Below are positions 25,337 to 33,946 of a stretch of 64,000 nucleotides of DNA, piece after piece. The notes under the pieces were generated by a model. The model was not told the origin of the DNA. It searched no databases and worked only from the letters and a program-made list of their open reading frames with translations. Position 1 is the stretch's first letter; every line of letters starts with the position of its first letter. A program made the translations under genes and the position numbers. The DNA comes from Sphingomonas sp. 1F27F7B (GTDB lineage: Bacteria; Pseudomonadota; Alphaproteobacteria; Sphingomonadales; Sphingomonadaceae), in contig NZ_SCMK01000004.1 of the NCBI RefSeq assembly GCF_005503355.1, positions 1 through 64,000 of the forward strand, given 5' to 3'.

Positions 25337-25873
25337 ATGACGCAAGCTCGGGCTTCCACGCTCTGGATCATGCTGCTCACACTGGCGAGCATGGCGACCA
25401 GCTTCGCCCTCGCCTGCACGGCCCCGGTCGCGGCGCTCGCCGCGCTGGCGGCAGTGCACATGCGCCGGCGCGACGGGATCGCGCTGGCGCTCGCCGCCTG
25501 GGGGGCCAATCAGGCCGTGGGCTTCCTGTTCCTCCACTATCCGCACGATCCCAAGACGCTCCTCTGGGGCGTCGGGCTCGGCACTGCGGCGGCGGGATCG
25601 GCGATCGGTGCCTATGCGGCGCTCGCCCGTCTCGACGTGAAGTCGACGGTCGCGCGGCTCGCCATCGCCTATGTCGGGGCGTTCGTGGCAGGGAAGCTGG
25701 TGACCTTGTGCTGGGCGGCAGTGCTCGGCGGCGTCGCGATCACGCTCCATCCCGGCTATTCGCTCGACCAGTTCCTGCGCAACGGCGCCATCCTGATCGG
25801 ACTCTACCTCTTCTACCGGCTGCTGCTGGCGTTCGGCGTGCCTGAACCGCGGACGAGGCTCGCCGCCGCCTGA
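25337..25873 (+). CDS. Membrane protein of the B12 locus, unknown function
   Basis: The 178-residue product is almost entirely hydrophobic, with about five membrane spans and few charged loops (MRRRDG, YPHDPKT). The ATG at 25337 is favoured over one 15 bases upstream because GGAGAAGG lies at the right distance. It is 17 bases after the second btuB-type gene and its stop overlaps the ATG of the DUF1636 gene (TGATG), so it belongs to the riboswitch-controlled unit. I do not recognise a named family; an inner-membrane partner in cobalt or corrinoid movement is a reasonable guess. Confidence 0.75.
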   Translation: MTQARASTLWIMLLTLASMATSFALACTAPVAALAALAAVHMRRRDGIALALAAWGANQAVGFLFLHYPHDPKTLLWGVGLGTAAAGSAIGAYAALARLDVKSTVARLAIAYVGAFVAGKLVTLCWAAVLGGVAITLHPGYSLDQFLRNGAILIGLYLFYRLLLAFGVPEPRTRLAAA

Positions 25874-26280
25874 TGCTGAAACGCGTCGAGGACGGCCCGG
25901 CGGTCGTCGCCTGCAACACCTGCCGCCATTCCGCAGATGCCCGCGAGGATGGCGAGGGCATGCGCGGCGGCGCCCGGCTGGTCGCGGCGCTGCGCAAGGT
26001 GCAGGCGAGCGACCCGCGCTATGCCGGCGTCGCGGTGCAGGAGATGCCCTGCCTGTTCGCCTGTACCGATTTCTGCACCGTCCATCTGCGCGCGCCCGAA
26101 AAGATGGGGTACGTCCTCGGCCGGTTCACGCCGGACGAGGAGAGCGCGCGCGCCATTCTCGACTATGCCGTACATCATGCGGCGAGCGAGCATGGCCGGG
26201 TACCCTTCCAGCAATGGCCGGAAGGCGTCAAAGGCCATTTCATCACCCGCACTCCACCCCCAGGATTCGTCGCCGAATGA
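25873..26280 (+). CDS. DUF1636 family protein, predicted metal or Fe-S binding
   Basis: The 135-residue product contains CNTCRHS at residues 14-20 and PCLFACTDFCTVHLRAPEKM, giving a CxxC plus CxxxCxxxC pattern as in thioredoxin-like [2Fe-2S] proteins, and GYVLGRFTPDEE, all typical of DUF1636. Members are commonly found beside B12 or CobW-type genes. Its ATG overlaps the stop of the membrane protein gene and its stop overlaps the cobT ATG. It could be an electron donor for corrinoid cobalt reduction, but no reaction is established. Confidence 0.82.
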   Translation: MLKRVEDGPAVVACNTCRHSADAREDGEGMRGGARLVAALRKVQASDPRYAGVAVQEMPCLFACTDFCTVHLRAPEKMGYVLGRFTPDEESARAILDYAVHHAASEHGRVPFQQWPEGVKGHFITRTPPPGFVAE

Positions 26281-27290
26281 CCTTTGCCTCGCCCGCCGGC
26301 TTCCGCGCCGCGCTCGCCGATCTCCGCGGCCCCGACCAACGCGCCATCGCCGCCGCCCGCGCCCGCCAGGGTGAACTGACCAAGCCGGCCGGCTCGCTCG
26401 GCCGGCTCGAGGACATCGCCGTCTTCCTCGCCGGCTGGCGGGGCGTCGACCGGCCGAAGATCGCGCGCGCCCGCACCGCGATCTTCGCCGGCAATCACGG
26501 CGTGACCGCGCACGGCGTGAGCGCCTTTCCGGCGAGCGTGACGGCGCAGATGGTCGCCAATTTCGAAGCCGGCGGCGCGGCGATCAACGCGCTGTCGAGC
26601 GCGGCCGGGATGGAGCTCCGAGTGACCGCGCTCGATCTCGACGCGCCTACCACCGATTTCACGACCGCTCCCGCGATGACCGAAGCCGAATGCCTTGCCG
26701 CGCTCGATGCGGGCGCCGCGGCGGTGGCCGGCGATCTCGACCTGCTCGCCGTCGGCGAAATGGGCATCGGCAACTCGACTGCCGCGGCCGCGCTCTGCCT
26801 GCGCAGCTTCGGCGGCGTCGCGGCGGACTGGATCGGCCCGGGCACGGGCGTCGACTCCGACGGGATCGCGCGCAAGGCCGCGGTCGTCGAGCGCGCGCTC
26901 GCCGTTCACGCGGATGCGCCAACGGACGCGTTCGAGACGTTGCGCCGCGTCGGCGGACGCGAGATCGCGGCAATCGCCGGCGCCGTGCTGCGCGCGCGCC
27001 AGCTGGGCATTCCCGTGGTGCTCGACGGCTTCATCAGCGGAGCCGCGATCGCCCCGCTCGCCGCCGACAATGCAGCGATCACCGCGCATTGCATCGCCGG
27101 CCATGTCTCGGCCGAGCCCGGCCATCCCCGGCTGCTGGCCCGGCTGGGGCTGGAGCCGCTGCTGGCGCTCGGCATGCGGCTGGGCGAGGGCAGCGGCGCG
27201 GCCGTGGCAGTCGGGGTGATCCGCGCCGCGCTGGCCGCGCACGACCAGATGGCGACGTTCGCCGAGGCGCAGGTATCCGGATCGCTGTGA
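26277..27290 (+). CDS. cobT: Nicotinate-nucleotide--dimethylbenzimidazole phosphoribosyltransferase
   Basis: The 337-residue enzyme makes alpha-ribazole phosphate from nicotinate mononucleotide and 5,6-dimethylbenzimidazole, the lower-ligand branch of B12 assembly. Family signatures are visible: LTKPAGSLGRLEDIAV near residue 35, FAGNHGVTAHGVSAFP, GEMGIGNSTAAAAL in the middle and GHVSAEPGHPRLLARLGL toward the end. The length is normal (about 340). The ATG overlaps the DUF1636 stop and the next gene's GTG overlaps its stop. Confidence 0.96.
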   Translation: MTFASPAGFRAALADLRGPDQRAIAAARARQGELTKPAGSLGRLEDIAVFLAGWRGVDRPKIARARTAIFAGNHGVTAHGVSAFPASVTAQMVANFEAGGAAINALSSAAGMELRVTALDLDAPTTDFTTAPAMTEAECLAALDAGAAAVAGDLDLLAVGEMGIGNSTAAAALCLRSFGGVAADWIGPGTGVDSDGIARKAAVVERALAVHADAPTDAFETLRRVGGREIAAIAGAVLRARQLGIPVVLDGFISGAAIAPLAADNAAITAHCIAGHVSAEPGHPRLLARLGLEPLLALGMRLGEGSGAAVAVGVIRAALAAHDQMATFAEAQVSGSL

Positions 27291-27856
27291 CCTGCTTCGC
27301 GCTCCATCTGCTGCGTCACGGCGCGCCCGTCCTGCCCGGGCGGCTGATGGGGCATACCGATTGCGAACCCACACGGGCGGGCATCGCGGCCTGTGTGGCA
27401 CAGGCCGATGCGCTCGGCGTCGCGCGCATCGTCACTTCCGACCTGCGGCGTGCCCGCGCCGCCGCCGATGCCGTCGCCGGAGGGACCGGGCTGGTACCGA
27501 CGGTCGATCCGCGCTGGCGCGAGCTCGACTTCGGCGCCTGGGACGGGATGGCGCCCGACGCTGTCGATCCGGCGGCGCTCGGCCAATTCTGGAACGACCC
27601 CGAGGCGAATCCGCCGCCCGGCGGCGAGCGCTGGTCGGCACTGGTCGCCCGCGTCTCCGCAGCGATCGGCGCACTCGCACCCGCGCCCACGCTCGTCATC
27701 ACGCATGGCGGAGCAATCCGCGCCGCCCTCCATCTGCTGTGCGGCTTCGAACAGCGCCAGCTCTGGGCCTTCGACTTGCCCTATGGCGTGCTGGTCTCGT
27801 TGCGGATGTGGCCGGGCGAACGGCCGAGCGCGCAGATCGCCGGGCTCTACCCATGA
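27287..27856 (+). CDS. Alpha-ribazole phosphatase-like histidine phosphatase
   Basis: The 189-residue protein is of the phosphoglycerate-mutase/histidine phosphatase superfamily, with LLRHGAP at the N-terminus (phosphohistidine), ELDFGAWDGM and VITHGGAIRA (second His). In a cob operon between cobT and cobS this enzyme is expected to dephosphorylate alpha-ribazole phosphate (Salmonella CobC activity). The GTG start overlaps the cobT stop and the stop overlaps the cobS ATG. The gene symbol is withheld because cobC means a different enzyme in the Pseudomonas naming. Confidence 0.88.
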   Translation: MTCFALHLLRHGAPVLPGRLMGHTDCEPTRAGIAACVAQADALGVARIVTSDLRRARAAADAVAGGTGLVPTVDPRWRELDFGAWDGMAPDAVDPAALGQFWNDPEANPPPGGERWSALVARVSAAIGALAPAPTLVITHGGAIRAALHLLCGFEQRQLWAFDLPYGVLVSLRMWPGERPSAQIAGLYP

Positions 27857-28572
27857 AGGGATTGATCGTCGCGATCCAGTTCCTGACCCGGCTGCCGGCG
27901 CCGCGGATCGCCGTGAGCGGCGCGGAGTTCGCCGCGTCGATCCGCTGGTTTCCGGCAGTGGGACTGATCGTGGGAGCGATCGTCGCGGCCGGATGCCGGC
28001 TTGGAGCCGAGATCGAGCCCTGGACGGCGGCGCTCGCGGGGCTGGTGCTCTGGGTGACGGTCACCGGTGCGCTGCATCTCGACGGGCTCGGCGATGTCGC
28101 CGATGCCGCCGGCGCCGCGCACAAGGATCGCGAACGAGTCCTGACGGTGCTCGCCGACCCGCATCTCGGCAGCTTCGGCGCCGTGGCGATCGGGCTGCAG
28201 CTGCTCGCCAAGCTGGTGCTCCTGCATGCCCTGGTCGCCGCCAATGCCTATCCGGCGATCGCGCTCATTCCCTTCGCCGCGCGCATCGGCCCGCTGCTGT
28301 GGACGCGTTGGCTGCCGGATCTCCATGCCGGCCTCGCCTCGCGTTTCCGCGACGCGGTGCGCCCGCTCGATCTCGCGATCTGGACGATCGCGCTGGCCGC
28401 CGCCGCCTGGCTCTCGCCCAGCCTGCTCGCCGCGCCGCCATTGCTGTTCGGCTGGGCCGCATGGCTATGGCGCAGGTTCGGCGGGATATCGGGCGACGGC
28501 CATGGCGGCGGAATCGAAGTGACGGAGACGGGGCTGCTGCTCGCCGCCTTGCTCCTGGCCAGGCTCGCATGA
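27853..28572 (+). CDS. cobS: Adenosylcobinamide-GDP ribazoletransferase (cobalamin synthase)
   Basis: The 239-residue integral membrane enzyme joins activated cobinamide to alpha-ribazole. It shows QFLTRLPAP at the start, GALHLDGLGDVADA with the Asp-rich active-site motif, HKDRERVLTVLADPHLGSFG, and GISGDGHGGGIEVTE near the C-terminus, all typical of CobS/CobV. About six membrane spans are seen and the length is normal. Its ATG and stop both overlap neighbouring cob genes. Confidence 0.95.
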   Translation: MKGLIVAIQFLTRLPAPRIAVSGAEFAASIRWFPAVGLIVGAIVAAGCRLGAEIEPWTAALAGLVLWVTVTGALHLDGLGDVADAAGAAHKDRERVLTVLADPHLGSFGAVAIGLQLLAKLVLLHALVAANAYPAIALIPFAARIGPLLWTRWLPDLHAGLASRFRDAVRPLDLAIWTIALAAAAWLSPSLLAAPPLLFGWAAWLWRRFGGISGDGHGGGIEVTETGLLLAALLLARLA

Positions 28573-29540
28573 GCGGCTGGACCTGGCATGGCGGCGGGAT
28601 CGAAGCCGCGCGGCGGCATTTCGGCGGGAACGACTGGCTCGACTTGTCGACCGGCATCAATCCCCATCCCTGGCCCGGCGCCGATGCCCTCACCATCGAC
28701 TGGCGCCGGCTGCCCGGACAGGAAGATCTGGCCGGGCTCGAAGCCGAAGCCGCCGGGCATTTCGGCATCGACCCGCGCCATGTCTGCGCGGTGCCCGGCA
28801 CCGAGCTGGGCCTGCGCCTGGCCGGCAGGCTGCTTGGCGGCCCCGCCCGTTATCTGGCGCCCACCTATCGCACCCATGGCGAGATGATCGCCGGAGCCGC
28901 GCCGATCGAGCCGGACGCCCTCGACGCGGACAACGGCACGCTGATCCTCGCCAACCCCAACAATCCCGACGGGCGCATCCTGCCTCCCGCCCGCCTGCTG
29001 GACCTGCTCGATCGGCGCGCGGACGATGCGTGGCTGCTGCTCGACGAGGCATTTGCCGATGTCGATCCGGCACAGAGCCTGGCCGACTGGATCGACGATG
29101 CGCGCCGTCTCGTCATCTTCCGTTCCTTCGGCAAGTTCTTCGGGCTGGCCGGGGTGCGGCTCGGCTTCGTGCTCGGCCCGGCGCCGATCCTCGCCGCCAT
29201 CCGCACGGCGATCGGCGCCTGGCCGGTATCCGCGGGCGCCATCGCCATCGGGACCGCCGCCTATCGCGACCGCTCCTGGATCGAGGCGATGCGCACGCAG
29301 CTTCATGCCGAGGCCGCGGCGCTCGACGCGATGCTCGTCCGGACCGGCCATCGCCCGGCCGGAGCCTGCCCTCTCTTCCGCCTGCTCGAAGTGCCGGACG
29401 GCATGGCCTTGTTCGAGCGGCTGGCGCGCTGCGCCATCCTCACGCGGCCCTTTGCCGATCGGCCGCGCCGGCTGCGCATCGGCCTGCCCCGGGACCAGGC
29501 TGGCCGCGCTCGGCTCGAGGCGGCATTGGCCGATGGCTGA
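28569..29540 (+). CDS. cobD: Threonine-phosphate decarboxylase, PLP-dependent
   Basis: The 323-residue class I/II aminotransferase-fold enzyme supplies (R)-1-amino-2-propanol phosphate for the corrinoid linker (Salmonella CobD; CobC in Pseudomonas naming). WLDLSTGINPHPWP, ILANPNNPDGR, WLLLDEAFADVDP and FRSFGKFFGLAGVRLG, with the PLP-binding Lys, identify it. It is shorter than many members (about 330-365) but has all core motifs. Its end overlaps the cbiB start by 8 bases. Confidence 0.9.
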   Translation: MSGWTWHGGGIEAARRHFGGNDWLDLSTGINPHPWPGADALTIDWRRLPGQEDLAGLEAEAAGHFGIDPRHVCAVPGTELGLRLAGRLLGGPARYLAPTYRTHGEMIAGAAPIEPDALDADNGTLILANPNNPDGRILPPARLLDLLDRRADDAWLLLDEAFADVDPAQSLADWIDDARRLVIFRSFGKFFGLAGVRLGFVLGPAPILAAIRTAIGAWPVSAGAIAIGTAAYRDRSWIEAMRTQLHAEAAALDAMLVRTGHRPAGACPLFRLLEVPDGMALFERLARCAILTRPFADRPRRLRIGLPRDQAGRARLEAALADG

Positions 29541-30471
29541 GCCCTGCGCGCTCGTCGCGCTCGCGCTCGATGCGGCCCTGGGCTGGCCCGACGGACTCTA
29601 TCGCCGGATCGGCCATCCGGTCGGCCTGTTCGCGCGGATCATCGGCGCGTGCGAAGGGCGGTGGAACCGCCCCGAGCGCAGCTTCGGTGCGCGGCGTGCG
29701 CTGGGCGTTCTCACCCTGTTGCTGCTGCTCGCGCTGGTCGGCAGCACCGGCTGGATCGCCCAGCAGCTGCTCCTGCAGCATCTTGGCGGCTGGGGCTGGC
29801 TCGCGATCGCATTGCTGGCCTGGCCCGCGCTCGCCCAGCGCAGCCTGTACGACCATGTCCGCCCGGTCGCCCGGGCACTGGCCGAGGGCGATCTGCCCGC
29901 CGCGCGCGAAGCCGTGGGCAGGATCGTCGGCCGCGACACCGCCGCGCTCGACGAAGCCGGCGTGGCGCGCGCCGCGATCGAAAGCCTGGCCGAGAGCTTT
30001 TGCGACGGCGTCGTCGCGCCTGCCTTCTGGCTGCTCCTGCTCGGCCTGCCGGGCGCCTGGACCTACAAGGCGATCAACACCGCGGACTCGATGATCGGCC
30101 ATCGCGAGGCGCGCTGGCGCGCGTTCGGCTGGGCGTCGGCGCGCGCCGACGATCTGCTCAACCTGGTGCCCGCCCGGCTTTCCGCCCTGCTGCTCTGCCT
30201 TGCCGGCCGCGGGGGCTGGCGGACGCTGTGGCGCGACGCCGGCAACCATGCCTCCCCCAATGCCGGCTGGCCGGAAGCGGCAATGGCCGGCACTCTGGGG
30301 CTCCGCCTCGCCGGCCCGATCGCCTATGACGGTACGATGCACGACAAGCCCTGGATCGGCGACGGCCGCAGCGACGCAGGCAGCGAGGACATTCGCCGCG
30401 CGCTGCACATCTATGCCGGCGCCTGCCTGCTGCTCTGGCTGATCGCGGGGAGTGTCGCATGGGCGCTCTGA
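29533..30471 (+). CDS. cbiB: Adenosylcobinamide-phosphate synthase
   Basis: The 312-residue membrane enzyme attaches the aminopropanol phosphate arm to adenosylcobyric acid (CbiB; CobD in Pseudomonas naming). Visible motifs are [53 protein letters not shown] and [16 protein letters not shown]. The ATG is inside the previous gene's last codons and the cobQ ATG falls inside its own 3' end, so translation of the three is coupled. Confidence 0.95.
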   Translation: MAEPCALVALALDAALGWPDGLYRRIGHPVGLFARIIGACEGRWNRPERSFGARRALGVLTLLLLLALVGSTGWIAQQLLLQHLGGWGWLAIALLAWPALAQRSLYDHVRPVARALAEGDLPAAREAVGRIVGRDTAALDEAGVARAAIESLAESFCDGVVAPAFWLLLLGLPGAWTYKAINTADSMIGHREARWRAFGWASARADDLLNLVPARLSALLLCLAGRGGWRTLWRDAGNHASPNAGWPEAAMAGTLGLRLAGPIAYDGTMHDKPWIGDGRSDAGSEDIRRALHIYAGACLLLWLIAGSVAWAL

Positions 30472-31916
30472 TGCTCCAGGGCACCGGATCGGACGTTGGC
30501 AAGTCGGTGCTGGTCGCCGGGCTCTGCCGGGCCTTCGCCAATCGCGGGCTGGCGGTGCGTCCGTTCAAGCCGCAGAACATGTCGAACAATGCCGCGGTGA
30601 CCGCGGACGGCGGCGAGATCGGCCGCGCCCAGGCGCTGCAGGCGATCGCCTGCCGCGTGGAACCGCATACCGACATGAACCCGGTACTGCTCAAGCCCCA
30701 GGCCGATCGCACGTCGCAGCTGATCGTGCACGGCCGGGTGCGCGGCGCGCTCGGCTCGGGCAATTTCCGCGAGGCGCGCGGCGCCCTGCTTGCCGAGGTG
30801 CTGGCGAGCTATCGCCGGCTCCAGGCCGCATGCGACCTGGTGGTGGTCGAAGGCGCCGGCTCGCCGGCCGAGATCAACCTGCGCGCCGGCGACATCGCGA
30901 ACATGGGCTTCGCGCGCGCCGCCGGAGTGCCGGTCGTGCTGGTCGGCGATATCGACCGGGGCGGCGTGATCGCCGCGATCATCGGCACCCGCGCCGTGAT
31001 CGACCCCGGGGACGCGGCGATGATCCGCGGCTTCCTCATCAACAAGTTCCGCGGCGATCCGGCGCTGTTCGAGGACGGCTATCGCGCAATCGAGGAACGG
31101 TCCGGCTGGCGAGGCTTCGGCGTGGTGCCCTGGCTGCCCGCCGCGGTCCGCCTGCCGAGCGAGGATGCAGTGGTGCTGGATCGCACCGCGCCGCGCGGCG
31201 GGGGGCGCAGGCTGATCGCCTGCCCGATCCTGCCGCGAATCGCCAATTTCGACGATCTCGATCCTTTGAAGCTGGAGGCGGGCGCGGAACTGGCGATGGT
31301 GCCGCCCGGCACCCCGATTCCGGGCGACGCCGCGCTGATCGTGCTGCCCGGCTCCAAGGCGACGATCGCCGACCTGGCCTTCCTGCGCGCCCAGGGCTGG
31401 GACATCGACATTCGCGCGCACCACCGTCGCGGCGGCGCCGTCCTCGGATTGTGCGGGGGCTATCAGATGCTCGGGCGCATCGTCGCCGACCCGCTGGGAA
31501 TCGAAGGTCCTGCAGGCCAGGTAGAAGGGCTGGGTCTGCTCGACGTCGCGACCTGCCTCGCGCCCGCCAAGGTGCTGCGCCAGGTGGCGGGCACTGCGCT
31601 CGGCGCGCCGGTTCAGGGCTATGAGATGCACATGGGCGAGACCATCGGCCCCGACACGGCACGCCCCTTCGCGCGGCTGGACGGCTTCGGCCCCGAAGGG
31701 GCGATCAGCCGCGACGGGTCGGTGATGGGCAGCTATCTCCACGGCCTGCTTGCGTCGTCCGAGGCGCGCACCGCGCTGCTCGCCCGGATCGGCGTGGCCG
31801 GGGCCGGGCGCGACTATCGGGCGGATGTCGACGCCGCGCTCGACGAGATCGCCGCCGATCTCGAGCGCCATGTCGATATCGACGCGCTGCTGCTGCACGC
31901 CGGGGAGACCGCATGA
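30459..31916 (+). CDS. cobQ: Adenosylcobyric acid synthase (glutamine-dependent)
   Basis: The 485-residue enzyme amidates four carboxylates of adenosylcobyrinic acid a,c-diamide. The N-terminal dethiobiotin-synthetase-like ATPase domain starts [20 protein letters not shown] and holds [13 protein letters not shown]; the C-terminal class I-like amidotransferase domain has the Cys in [13 protein letters not shown] and the His in [11 protein letters not shown]. All hallmarks of CobQ/CbiP are present. It is notable that this mid-pathway enzyme is kept here although no corrin-ring genes are in the window. Confidence 0.96.
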   Translation: MGALMLQGTGSDVGKSVLVAGLCRAFANRGLAVRPFKPQNMSNNAAVTADGGEIGRAQALQAIACRVEPHTDMNPVLLKPQADRTSQLIVHGRVRGALGSGNFREARGALLAEVLASYRRLQAACDLVVVEGAGSPAEINLRAGDIANMGFARAAGVPVVLVGDIDRGGVIAAIIGTRAVIDPGDAAMIRGFLINKFRGDPALFEDGYRAIEERSGWRGFGVVPWLPAAVRLPSEDAVVLDRTAPRGGGRRLIACPILPRIANFDDLDPLKLEAGAELAMVPPGTPIPGDAALIVLPGSKATIADLAFLRAQGWDIDIRAHHRRGGAVLGLCGGYQMLGRIVADPLGIEGPAGQVEGLGLLDVATCLAPAKVLRQVAGTALGAPVQGYEMHMGETIGPDTARPFARLDGFGPEGAISRDGSVMGSYLHGLLASSEARTALLARIGVAGAGRDYRADVDAALDEIAADLERHVDIDALLLHAGETA

Positions 31917-32419
31917 CCACGCTCTTCGTCCTCGGCGGCGCCCGCTCGGGCAAGAGCCGCTACGCCCAGCAGCGCGCCGAAGCACTGTCCGGCCGCCACG
32001 TCTTCGTCGCCACCGCCGAAGCCTGGGACGCCGAAATGGCGGAGCGCATCGCCCGGCATCGTGCCGATCGCGACGCGCGCTGGGAGACCGTGGACGCACC
32101 GCGCGCGCTTGCCGCGGCGCTCGATACCGCGAGCGGCACCGGCGCAGTGGTGCTGGTCGATTGCCTCACGCTATGGGCCAGCAACCTGCTGCTCGCCAAT
32201 GCCGACATGGAACAGGCGACGGCGGGGCTCGGCGCGGCGATCGCACGCTTCGAGGGCCGGCTGATCCTCGTCGCCAACGAAGTCGGCTTCGGCATCGTGC
32301 CCGACAATGCGCTGGCGCGGCGCTTCCGCGATGCCGCCGGCCGGACCAACCAGGCAGTCGCGGCGGCCGCCGACGAAGTGATGCTCGTCGTCGCCGGCCT
32401 GCCGATGCGTCTGAAATAG
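31913..32419 (+). CDS. cobP: Adenosylcobinamide kinase / guanylyltransferase
   Basis: The 168-residue bifunctional enzyme phosphorylates adenosylcobinamide and attaches GMP (CobP; CobU in Salmonella). It begins [18 protein letters not shown] with the P-loop, followed by [38 protein letters not shown] and [20 protein letters not shown], all conserved. Its ATG overlaps the cobQ stop. It is the last gene of the B12 locus, convergent with a LytTR regulator gene 21 bases on. Confidence 0.96.
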   Translation: MTTLFVLGGARSGKSRYAQQRAEALSGRHVFVATAEAWDAEMAERIARHRADRDARWETVDAPRALAAALDTASGTGAVVLVDCLTLWASNLLLANADMEQATAGLGAAIARFEGRLILVANEVGFGIVPDNALARRFRDAAGRTNQAVAAAADEVMLVVAGLPMRLK

Positions 32420-32434
32420 CCGTTTCGGAATGCG

Positions 32435-32454
32435 GGAGCGCTAGCGGGCGCTCC
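32435..32454. terminator. Hairpin between cobP and the convergent LytTR gene
   Basis: A perfect 7-bp stem GGAGCGC / GCGCTCC with a 6-base loop overlaps the stop codon of the convergent gene. It has no T-tract on either side, so it may be only a weak bidirectional terminator for the B12 operon. Confidence 0.35.
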
Positions 32455-33823
32455 ACGCCGCCAGCGCCGCACGATAGGTGCGGCCAACCGGGATCGAAGT
32501 GCCGTCGACCAGCTCGATCGGGCCGCCCCGGTGCACCACCGCGAGCTTGGCGCCGTTTATGGCGTGGCTGCGATGCACGCGTATCATGTGCGGCGCCGCC
32601 ATCCGTACGAGCGAACCCAGATTGGCGGTGACCAGCAGGCTGCGTCCGTCGGCGAGGTGGACGCGGCAATAATCGTCCTCGGCCTGGGCATGAAGGAGAT
32701 CGCCGCTCGCGACACGATGTTGCGCGTTGCCGTGCGGCAGCGTCACATAGGCGGGTGCGGCCGGCGGCGGCGCTTCGACCGGAACCGCTCGCTTCGGGAT
32801 TGCGGCGATGGCGAGGAAGGCGGCAGCCAGCAGATAATAGCCGGAATCGAGGAACCCTGGCACCAGCGACGCCCAGAGCAGCGCCAGGCCGTAGCCGCCC
32901 AGCGCCGCGCGCATCCGCCCTCGCCCCAGCGCTGCCGCCGCCAGCGCCGCACTGGCCCCGGCGCGCAATGCCCAGAGCGTTTTCGCGTCCCAGGCGGGCA
33001 GCAGCCACGCGCACCCGACGGCGAGTGCCGTGGCCAGCAGCAGCATCCGCGCCCGCCGCTCCACCAGCGCGCCGGCCATCCAGGCCAGCAGCAGCGCGCC
33101 GACCCCTGCGAGCAGCGCCACTGCGAAGAGCCGCGTCACTTGCCAGGGATAGGCATAGGTCAGCATCAGCTTCGACGCCTCCGCCACTGCCTGCGCCAGC
33201 ACGATGCCGTTGAGCAGGGCGATCACGCGCCCGGTGCGGGCGAGCAGCTGGAGCAACAGAGTCGCCAGCAGCAGCCCCAGCGCGATCAGCGTCGGCAGAT
33301 AGGCACGCAGCACGCCGCGCAACGGCTCCTGCGGCGGGCCGACCGCGAGCCGGTGCACCGGCCGGCCGACCGGCACCCAGCGATGATGGGCGGAGAGCCG
33401 TACCTCGACCAGATTGCCTCCGGCACGCAGCCGCTCCCAGGGCACCGGGAAGCTCGCTGTGAACCTGCCCGGCACTTCATGCGCACGATCCGGCCCGACG
33501 CGCCCGTTCGCGCCGATCGGCACGCCGTTCCACCGGACCTCGGCGCTCGCCATCGCCGTCACGTCGACCGCCAGTGCCTCCGCCTGCCGCGGATCCGCGA
33601 TCCGCACCACCCGCCGCATCACCGTGACCGGCGCGTCGAGCGACGTCCGCGTCGGGTCGCCCCAGTTGCAAACGCCATTCGAGGGACAGATCCACCATGG
33701 CGGCGCGGCCGGCCGCACCACCGCCGCCGGCCATGGCCAGGCCGCGATTCCCAGCGCGACCAGCCCGAACAGGAGCAGGAGCGGCGCGATCAGGCGTTCG
33801 GAAAGGCGTTCACCGAGCGGCAT
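32441..33823 (-). CDS. Membrane-anchored LytTR-family transcriptional regulator
   Basis: The 460-residue product starts with one hydrophobic segment, a periplasmic beta-rich region (to about residue 160, with VDVTAMASAEVRWNGVPIG), about seven further membrane spans (about 165-345), and a C-terminal LytTR DNA-binding domain (LHAQAEDDYCRVHLADGRSL, then MIRVHRSHAIN and a final TSIPVGRTY). The layout suggests a one-component membrane sensor that binds DNA directly. It is divergent from a serine hydrolase gene, and 12-base direct repeats lie at its start codon, making that gene and itself likely targets. The sensed signal is unknown. Confidence 0.85.
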   Translation of the reverse strand: MPLGERLSERLIAPLLLLFGLVALGIAAWPWPAAVVRPAAPPWWICPSNGVCNWGDPTRTSLDAPVTVMRRVVRIADPRQAEALAVDVTAMASAEVRWNGVPIGANGRVGPDRAHEVPGRFTASFPVPWERLRAGGNLVEVRLSAHHRWVPVGRPVHRLAVGPPQEPLRGVLRAYLPTLIALGLLLATLLLQLLARTGRVIALLNGIVLAQAVAEASKLMLTYAYPWQVTRLFAVALLAGVGALLLAWMAGALVERRARMLLLATALAVGCAWLLPAWDAKTLWALRAGASAALAAAALGRGRMRAALGGYGLALLWASLVPGFLDSGYYLLAAAFLAIAAIPKRAVPVEAPPPAAPAYVTLPHGNAQHRVASGDLLHAQAEDDYCRVHLADGRSLLVTANLGSLVRMAAPHMIRVHRSHAINGAKLAVVHRGGPIELVDGTSIPVGRTYRAALAAWSAR

Positions 33824-33836
33824 GGGCGTTCACCGA
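33805..33836. promoter_or_regulatory. Direct repeats at the LytTR gene start, candidate LytTR binding site
   Basis: GGCGTTCACCGA occurs twice, at 33805-33816 and 33825-33836, 20 bases start to start. LytTR proteins bind pairs of direct repeats about two helical turns apart, often containing GTT. The first copy overlaps the regulator's own first codons and the second is just upstream, in the divergent spacer shared with the serine hydrolase gene. Autoregulation is inferred. Confidence 0.4.
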
Positions 33837-33946
33837 ATGGCGGTGGCGACCCGGCAGAGTCGATCGCAGGAGTGGATGGAACGCCCCATGGCGCGTTCCT
33901 GGCGCGGGTGCCGGGATCACGCAAGGGTCGCCGAGGAGATGCGAGA

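Noticed and set aside
32531..33946. Plus-strand frame upstream of the serine hydrolase and opposite the LytTR gene
   Set aside because: The extra 470 residues are Arg/His/Gln-rich shadow sequence. The LytTR protein on the other strand has a complete domain structure.
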